NCBI GenBank assembly: GCA_029962745.1
Contig: CM057154.1
Coordinates: 14,131,763-14,195,762 of the forward strand
Length of the DNA stretch: 64,000 nucleotides
Reading direction: 5' to 3'
DNA from: Echinometra lucunter
Lineage: Eukaryota; Echinodermata; Echinoidea; Camarodonta; Echinometridae
The translations under genes and the position numbers were made by a program. This document shows, piece by piece, positions 56,909 to 64,000 of this stretch; the first letter of the stretch is position 1, and every line of letters starts with the position of its first letter. The notes below the pieces were generated by a model. That model saw only the letters and a list, made by a program, of their open reading frames with translations. It ran no database searches and was not told the DNA's origin.

Positions 56909-59330
56909 GATCAAGATCAGTGATTTTCATGTGTTATTCTTTTTATTTCTCATCCTCTTGTCCTTACCAACCTAATCCACACACGATGTAGGGGGAAAAT
57001 GAAACAAAGAGATCAGAAGATAAGTTGAAAATCTATGCACTTTTTATAGTCTTTTGGTGGCGACTAGCCGTTATTCCTCGTGGTTCGATTTTGGTCCTTC
57101 CCTTTTGGAACAACAAAAGAAAGTGGATCGATGCGACATCCTCTCCTGCATTTATTGATTGACTTGATGTGTTTAAACGATCAAAGAGGCGGTCTATCTC
57201 TCTATCTATTTATCTCAAGATAGATCGTCATTGTTAGGAGTAGCCATAGTAATAGCATTAGGCTATCCCCATCACATGGTTTGTAGAAATGATATGGAAA
57301 AGCGTAATACTGACTGGGTAACAAAAATGAGGGTGTGTGTGTGTGTTTTTTTTTTTAATGTTACGGAGTGCGTGTGTGTAGTGTGCGAGCTCTAGTAAGT
57401 AGGAATATGAGGAGGAGAAATTCAGTAGGCCTAGTATAAGTGTGGATAAACGTGGCGTATAAAAAGTAAATTACAGAAACGAATGCTATACATGTAATAT
57501 TAATGAAATCCCTGATAAAATAGAAATGGAATTTAAAAAAAAAGAAGATTGCCGTATTTTGAAGGGGTATTCATATTCGGGGGGGGGCATGTGTTTAGTT
57601 TGGGCTTATTTGTGGGGATTTATATATATATATATTGCTTTTATATAAGTGATTCCATTCCATTTTTTTCTTCTTCGCTCATTAATTTGTGAAAATATTT
57701 AACTTATCTAATTATCTATGAAAACGAATTAAAATTTGTGGAGATTTATATAATAACTATATTGATTTTGTGTAATGATTTGCTTCGAATGAAATATGTA
57801 ATAAAAAATATGAAAAATAAAAAAGTGAGAGAGAGGGTGTCTGGGAGAATGAGAGAGAGAGAGAGAGGGGTGGAAAGGGGGCTAAAAATGACAAACATAG
57901 CGACTGACACAAAACAAGGGGGGGGGAGGGGGAAGAAAATAAAAGACAAGAAAAAGAATAGGTTGAAAGACAAAGAACAATTAAGCCTCTAATATCCATT
58001 CTCTGTTTCTTCTTGTGTTTGTAGCTCTTCATCTCTCTCTCTCTCTCTCTCTCTCTCACACTCTCTCTCTCTCTCTCTCTTCGTATTTCCTTCTCTCTCC
58101 CTCCCTCTCCTTTTTTCTCTCTGATCTGCTCAGTCCTTGTGACATCATCATCGTTAACCATTGAGATTCATGAGGGTGGCTTCAAAACGATTATAGGTAG
58201 GTTCTGTCCAGGCGTGTTTTTAATCGACATGTGAATCTTTACAAATGCTTAATTTTATCGATTTCATTCACATAACCCACGATCCCACGCCTTTCCCCTT
58301 TATTTGTTTTTCGCATGTCTTGGCTCTTGAGAAACGTAATAGTTGTAGCATCAAACCAAACAATCAAGCTACTTCGGACTGGTGTGAAATCCTCTTTAAT
58401 GGACGACGGGCAAAGCCAAAGGTTATATGGATATTTATAGCTCACTTAGGTACTCTCTTGCAATGTATGATTTGCAACTAAATAAATGCTGGAGTTATCG
58501 AAGAACACAAGTGCGTAACTTAGATTCTCCGAGTGGACCACTGTGAGAAGCAGAATAAGTCTTAGGACTGCCAGACCAAATCGAGCATCATATTTTCCAC
58601 ATCTATTTACTGGTTTGAGCAAACAGCTTAGTTAAAATATTATAGAGGTGTATCTGATGAAACAGCGAGTGATTAAAGCTTTACTTCTCTAGAATGACGG
58701 AAGGCATTTACTGACAGATTCGAGACTTTGAAACCTTACTCGTTGATGGCTAAAGTCGGTGAACAACGAAATACGTATTAGAAGGAAATGTGATGCTACG
58801 AAACTGGCAGCTTTAAAAGCAGCTAAAGCCTGGAAGCTTTTTCATTCTCACTGTGCCTATCATTAGGATTCTACAGAAAGATGGAGATAGACGGCACTAA
58901 GGCAAATCAGTTTAATGTTGTCACTATCAAGTAGGAACTCGGCCTGATCATTCAACAATCATAATTACTGAGTGTTAATTTCATTAGCCGATCATCTTTA
59001 TAAAACAAATTGGATGAAACATCATATTTACATTAAGTTTGAGCTGCCAAACATTCCTTCTTTAGTCAAATTGGAAGAGCATTTACAAGATCCTGTAATG
59101 GCAATGCATGTGACGCAAACGCCTTGAGAGGAATGTATTGAAATATTAAGTAAAATCGACTGCGCGCCTTTTGTGTGTACCACAGATTTACAACTGTCTA
59201 TAACAAGTCGTTTCTTCAGAACTACTGAAATTCTTCAGACGAGAAAACATTTTCTTTGTTAACCTTTTATTCATAAAACTCATTTTACCGAGTTTTGTTA
59301 TTGGACATTTGAATGTGTCTTCAAAAGACG
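56909..59330. other. Intergenic DNA upstream of the CXorf65-like gene
   Basis: Holds a poly(G) run (57582), GA and CT arrays (57827-57870, 58035-58080) and no recognisable exon. The right edge should include the promoter of the gene at 59331; no TATA box is obvious. Confidence 0.4.
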
Positions 59331-59358
59331 ATGGTGTTTATAACAGTCAAATACGGAG
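59331..59358 (+). CDS. CXorf65-like exon 1
   Basis: ATG followed by a nine-codon conserved start; strong donor GTAAGT. Confidence 0.68.
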
Positions 59359-61873
59359 GTAAGTCGAACACACCTTCGCAAATAATTATGTCGCTGTACC
59401 TTATTAGGCTACGGTATAGGCCTATACACAATTGCAAACCATTGTTTATCAGTGCACTATTTGATTGGTGTCTTTGACACGTCTTTGCCTGGTCATCATG
59501 TAATGCTCTCATCTGTTGTTTTAGAACACTTTTGATTTTGGCTAAATATTAACTAAAATGAAAGGCTGACAATCTTGCTGCAATCTTGCTGCAATCTTGA
59601 CTGCCTTTTGATTTAGGTTGCTGGGAATTAAATTTCACCGTTTGAAATCAAATCTTAATATAAAAATTACTTTGAATGCATTTGTGTGATTGTTATTCGT
59701 TATATAATGAGGAATAGAAGAAGAAGCAGTATATTTCATCATTGCTATAATGACTATTAATATTCTGATACTATATGTTTCTTAAAATTTGCATTTGAAG
59801 CTGAATAATAGCAAAAATTGATGACAATAATAATAATAAACCGGTCTCTTATATAGGGCGCTTTAACATATAAACCGACCAAAGTGTTTACGGTATTATT
59901 GTAAGCCCAGTCACTGGATTCTTCTATTCAGTATCTAAAATTTTCATTGAAAACAGGACAAGCTGACTGACAACATTAGGTCGAATAACTTAAGAAGACT
60001 GTAAATATCACAAATTTTTGTATTCTAGCCATTCTTCTAAAAATAATTAATCAAGACTGAATTCAGTATTTTCAGTCGCTTGTCATGCTTGAATATGTAC
60101 ATGAAAATAATCATGCAGGGAAACCGTAAGCTGGTTTGTAATTATTGTGACTTTAAAAATAATACCATTAAAATTATGTCACAGATAGGTCCTGCTGACG
60201 AGAAAAAAAGTTGATTTTATTTTGAAGTACAGGAAACCAGTTTAAAAGATCACTATAAGAAACTGAATTGTCAGTGCATTTCACTTCTTTCATTTTGTCG
60301 TTTTTATTGAACAAAACAAGACCAATTGATCAATTTAAAGCTGTCGTTAAAAAGCTTACCAGAGTATCCGGGCGACATTATGAAGTGCTCTATAAAAAGA
60401 CCACCTGAATTAAGGCTTCTTCAATCAGCATTTTAATTTCAGAAGTCTTTATAATGACGTTTTAGTCACTGGAGAAGTAGGGGTTAATTAAATGCTTCCC
60501 ATTAGAGTTGTTTGCTATCACATTGTCAATTGCTATCACGTTGTCAAATTGATGTTTGAAGGATTGGATGAAAACCGCATACATTATTTCAAAATGCCCC
60601 GAGTGTTTCCCATTAGTATTTTAATTGAAAACCAGAAGAACAGAATGGCCACACACAGAAGAGTTGTGTGCAATATCGTGTGCAAATATTTGTACAAGTA
60701 TATGACTTGTATATGAAATGTATGAATGTAATGAGTATATTGATGAAAGCCTTGTGACCCTGTAGCTCATATTGGAGTTACTTGCAGGAATTTGTCTTCA
60801 GACAAAATTATTGTTTGGATTCTGTTGTCTATCATTATTTGCACGCTTAACAGACGCAATAATGAATAATTATTATGCTCATCTTGTGAATAGATTTATT
60901 TCAGTCTCAAATGCAGTGCTGATAATAAAGTCACTTGAATCGGGATGGTTCACTCTTCTTCTTTTCTTCTTCTTCTTCTTCTTCTTCTTCTTCTTCTTTT
61001 TCATACAAGCCTTCCAGCTTTATGAATAAGAAGTTTATAAAACTGGAAAGCTTGTACAAAAAGATGAAAGAAAAAAATAAAAAAAGAAAACGGTAAAATA
61101 GATGTAGATAAACAACCACTTCTCCATTCCCCCTAAAAAAATCCATTTGAAAATGCTACTTGTGATTCGTTTACAAATGGAAACACACCACCCATTTTGA
61201 CGTATCCATGTCTATTTGCAGAGGAAAGATTAAACAATGCGCTTTTATGTCTTGAAGCGTAGTTTACACGGGGTTAGAATAGGACCCTCTTGAGGTTCTT
61301 AAAGAAACCTTGAGATGTTAGAGAATCACAGAGTGAACTTGTTTGAGAATATGACGCAGGCTATACCACTCTCTAAAGAACTTCAGCAACCCTGCATGAT
61401 ATGCATATAACATAAGAGACTAACACATTTTACTCCAGTTCTGATGTCAACAAAATACGAGTCCCTTTCAAGGTGAATGAGTATAGCTTGTAATAAAAAG
61501 CATAAAGCTCACAAATACAGGACGTTATAGGAGGTCTAAAAATTTATGGGCACTGACTGAAACGAAATGGATTCGATTTAACTGTTCGACTTGAATTCAT
61601 TATTGTTTGTCATTGTTGTTTTTGTATTGTGTTTTGTTTTATTTCAAACATTTTAAGCACCCATGTAGCTGCCGGAAAAAGGAGAGAATCAGGTAATGCA
61701 TATGACAGATAAGATCATGCTATTCTTATCGGTTATTATTTTGCTCTTAATTATTTTGCTTCACTTTATTTATGATATTGCAGATAATCAGCAGCGGCTT
61801 TTCAATCCATACTGTACCAGTATGAACCTGCTTGAGAGTATTCGGAAACAGTGTCATTCTTCTGACGACGGAG
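59331..61873 (+). CDS. CXorf65/C22orf15-like small protein, 5' part (two exons)
   Basis: Exon 1 (59331-59358) reads MVFITVKYG and ends in phase 1 at GTAAGT. Exon 2 (61784-61873) follows GATATTGCAG and gives DNQQRLFNPYCTSMNLLESI, then RKQCHSSDDG, ending in phase 1 at GTAATA. The joined sequence matches the N-terminus of small uncharacterised chordate proteins of the CXorf65/C22orf15 type (recalled pattern: M-F-I-x-V-K-x-G, then DNQQ, then an N-C segment and a leucine-rich helix). The function of the family is not established. Further exons, expected to start with a DLxDE-like segment, were not found before 64000. Confidence 0.7.
59359..61783. other. Intron 1 of the CXorf65-like gene
   Basis: AT-rich, with a minus-strand LINE/SINE-like tail at 59825-59870 (GCGCCCTATATAAGAG, then a short ATT array) and a (TTC)n array at 60956-60997. 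No further exon recognised. Confidence 0.5.
61784..61873 (+). CDS. CXorf65-like exon 2
   Basis: 90-nt exon with matching phase (2 + 87 + 1 nt). Good acceptor after a T-rich tract; donor GTAATA. Confidence 0.7.
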
Positions 61874-62805
61874 GTAATATGTTAAGAAAATCATATTGTG
61901 CTGGGAGGGGGAGGGGGCTTCTCCTCTTGTAACATATAAGGGACTGAACAGCTTATAACATCGTGTAAAGAATGGCTAAATCGCTAATGCATCAAAAGAC
62001 AGAATGAAGGATTAGATATAAACATGTATATAGAGAGATAAAGGGAAATATGGATCTGATAACCTTGTATTTAGCTTGCCGAGGAAGGGTAGAGGGCTCT
62101 TAATCTGTGTTCAATGTATCACTCATAAAGGGAGTTAGTTTTTCTCGTCCCAATTTCTTAGCTCGTTAACTTTTATTACTTTAGTTTACCCTGTTCTTAT
62201 CTATATGCTATTGACTGATACTTACTGTTGTTACTGATAAGTATGATATATAGGAATATTGGATAATCTTTGTGAAAATTTATTCAGGTTGTTGTTATCA
62301 TGTAATGCCGCAGAGATGACCTATGTAGCCTCATTACTGTGAAAGCAACTTACACGCATGGTCGGATACCAGTGTTTGAAAATCAAAGAGTACAAAGAGT
62401 CAATGACAGAAACATGGTGAAATGGAGGAGAAAATGGAATGTGTAAAAGTGCCAAAGAGGGCATGGAGAAGAAATAGATCAAAGAAAGGAAAGATCACCC
62501 TATCAATTTGAAACTTTAATGTTTGGCGATTATGTATCTTATTTTCATTTTGATTAATTCACATATTTATACAGGGTTTCTCATTCAGATTAAAAACTAG
62601 TCTTCCATAAGCATAGGGCCCTGTCATTTTAAAAAATACAAAAATATATACCAATGTCAGAAAACAAAATCATACGATGACATAAAAATAAAATGTAACA
62701 TCAAATCAAAACATCAAATTTCCTTTGGTCATGCCATTCCTGAGGCTGTTACATTTTATCAATTCTTCCAGATGGTCACTAGAAAATTAATCAAATGAAT
62801 AGATA

Positions 62806-62811
<6 letters not shown>

Positions 62812-62897
<86 letters not shown>
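62812..62897. repeat. (GA)n microsatellite
   Basis: GA array with one short interruption. Confidence 0.95.
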
Positions 62898-62899
<2 letters not shown>

Positions 62900-63536
62900 G
62901 GCATCGTTAGGTTATCAAAGATGAAAAAAAAAATGTATGAAGAAGAAAAGAAGAGGTTGAAAATGGATGAAAGAGAAATCTTGTTTTGTTTGTTTGTTTA
63001 TTTTATTCTTCTCCATATAGTGTCATTCTAGAATACGGGTAATCATGCTCGATCCAATATCAATAAGGTTTATCGTTGATCGATAAATCACTTAGTGAAG
63101 AGAAATCATGCATGCAGTAGATCCAGTTTGTCCTCTTTTCAAAACATTACTTTATTGTTTGGTGCATTACCCGAGGAAACATAATTTTGTAACTCCCGGA
63201 ATGAATGTTCGTGAAAAAGGCCACTGCAAAACTTTAATTAAGAAGAATGATGCATGTTCGACTGATTTGACCTGATAATTTACGGGGGTGGTTCTACTGC
63301 ACAAAATGTAATAGAATAGTAGCCATTTCAATTCACTTCAAGTTATTTTCGCAAGATAAATCAAAATACATATCCAGGATTTGCGTGGGGTGGGGGGGGG
63401 GGGTTCCATGAAGGTTTTTAAAAAATCTGTAAGTTTGGATTGGCCATTAGACGACAGAAACCCACAGGTTATTCTAGGCTCAAAACTACAATGAAATTTA
63501 AAAGAGAAAACATACAAACACTTAATTACATTTTTT

Positions 63537-63860
63537 TTAAAGAGGTGATGGGTAGAAGAAGAAAAATATAGCACAATAATTAACTGTGATAATCAATAAC
63601 CATTTATGAAAGATTTTAACTTGTTTTCCGAAGGAAGATAAAACTGTGATTTCGTTATCATGAGGAATTATACTCCAGTGTTTAGGACCTAGGTAACTCA
63701 TTGACTTAGCTGTATACATTGATTTAATTGACCATTTATGTTTTTTTTTTAAAGATCGGGTATCATCATTAGGAACTTCCCTATTATACTGCTAGAGGCC
63801 TTTATGAGTCTATTCCAGTTTTTGCAGCATTTGTAGCCCATGCAATATGTCACTGTTTCA
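63537..63860 (-). mobile_element. Decayed LINE reverse-transcriptase C-terminus
   Basis: The minus strand encodes SMSYLGPKHWSIIPHDNE and then SSFGKQVKIFHKWLL, matching the GPxxWNxLP...FKxxLKxxLL pattern at the end of many LINE polyproteins. The upstream part is frameshifted and only the tail is preserved. Confidence 0.5.
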
Positions 63861-63898
63861 AATAAAGAAAACAGTGAAACTATATAAAGTCATCAAAT

Positions 63899-64000
63899 TT
63901 TCCGGGCGTTGTGGCGTGCGCCTGTAATCCAGCTCACAGTGGAAGTTATAAACTGATTCTGATTGGACCCAGGTTCGAGTCTCAGTCACGTCTTCCGGAT
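63899..64000 (+). mobile_element. SINE start, cut by window edge
   Basis: TTCCGGGCGTTGTGGCGTG followed by CGCCTGTAATCC, then about 60 bp later a B-box-like GGTTCGAGTCTC. The head resembles the 5' domain of SRP (7SL) RNA; the B box is tRNA-like. It continues beyond the window. Confidence 0.6.

Overview
This window is AT-rich metazoan nuclear DNA with long introns, GT-AG splicing, tRNA-derived SINEs, LINE 3' ends, foldback elements and many microsatellites. The repeat set (SINEs with a 5'-GTGCCGTGGTCGAGTGG-type head, scattered CGCTCGCT-rich units, poly(G) tracts) and the PIWI/MMP/kinase sequences suggest an echinoderm, probably a sea urchin. That assignment is inference; no species marker is present.

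Four protein-coding genes can be reconstructed. (1) 1-1650 (+): the last two coding exons of a PIWI Argonaute. It carries an in-frame TGA at the exon junction and an extra C just before the usual stop, so this copy is either decaying or misassembled. (2) 16978-41004 (+): a complete nine-exon secreted matrix metalloproteinase of 529 codons. It has a signal peptide, a propeptide with a cysteine switch, a furin site, a zinc catalytic domain, a linker and a four-bladed hemopexin domain. Its first intron is 13.75 kb. A possible alternative terminal exon with a poly(A) signal lies at 42698-42853. (3) 53495-48657 (-): a ten-exon TKL-like protein kinase of 602 codons. Its N-terminal half holds a proline-rich region, a coiled coil and a PYNPST repeat encoded by a 30-bp minisatellite. 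(4) 59331-61873 (+): the first two exons of a small gene resembling the CXorf65/C22orf15 family, which continues beyond the window.

Layout: 1-7.1 kb, PIWI end, 3' flank and two large hairpins; 7.1-16.9 kb, repeats only (GAGTCC arrays, CCAGTTG-word element, SINE, CGCTCG-type tandem units, microsatellites); 17-41 kb, the MMP gene, whose first intron holds SINEs and a 5.3-kb composite of two related inverted-repeat elements with inward-facing TATA promoters; 41-48.6 kb, foldback elements, SINEs and an unusual 78-bp direct-repeat pair; 48.6-53.5 kb, the kinase; 53.5-59.3 kb, repeats including a poly(G)-headed insertion inside a SINE; 59.3-64 kb, the CXorf65-like gene and LINE/SINE remains.

The genes show no functional coupling; this is ordinary dispersed eukaryotic gene order. 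The most unusual content is the non-coding part: poly(G)-capped inverted-repeat elements, elements written almost entirely in one short word in both orientations, and the TATA-bearing inverted-repeat pair. All exon models were made by eye from splice signals, reading phase and family similarity; no database or RNA evidence was used.
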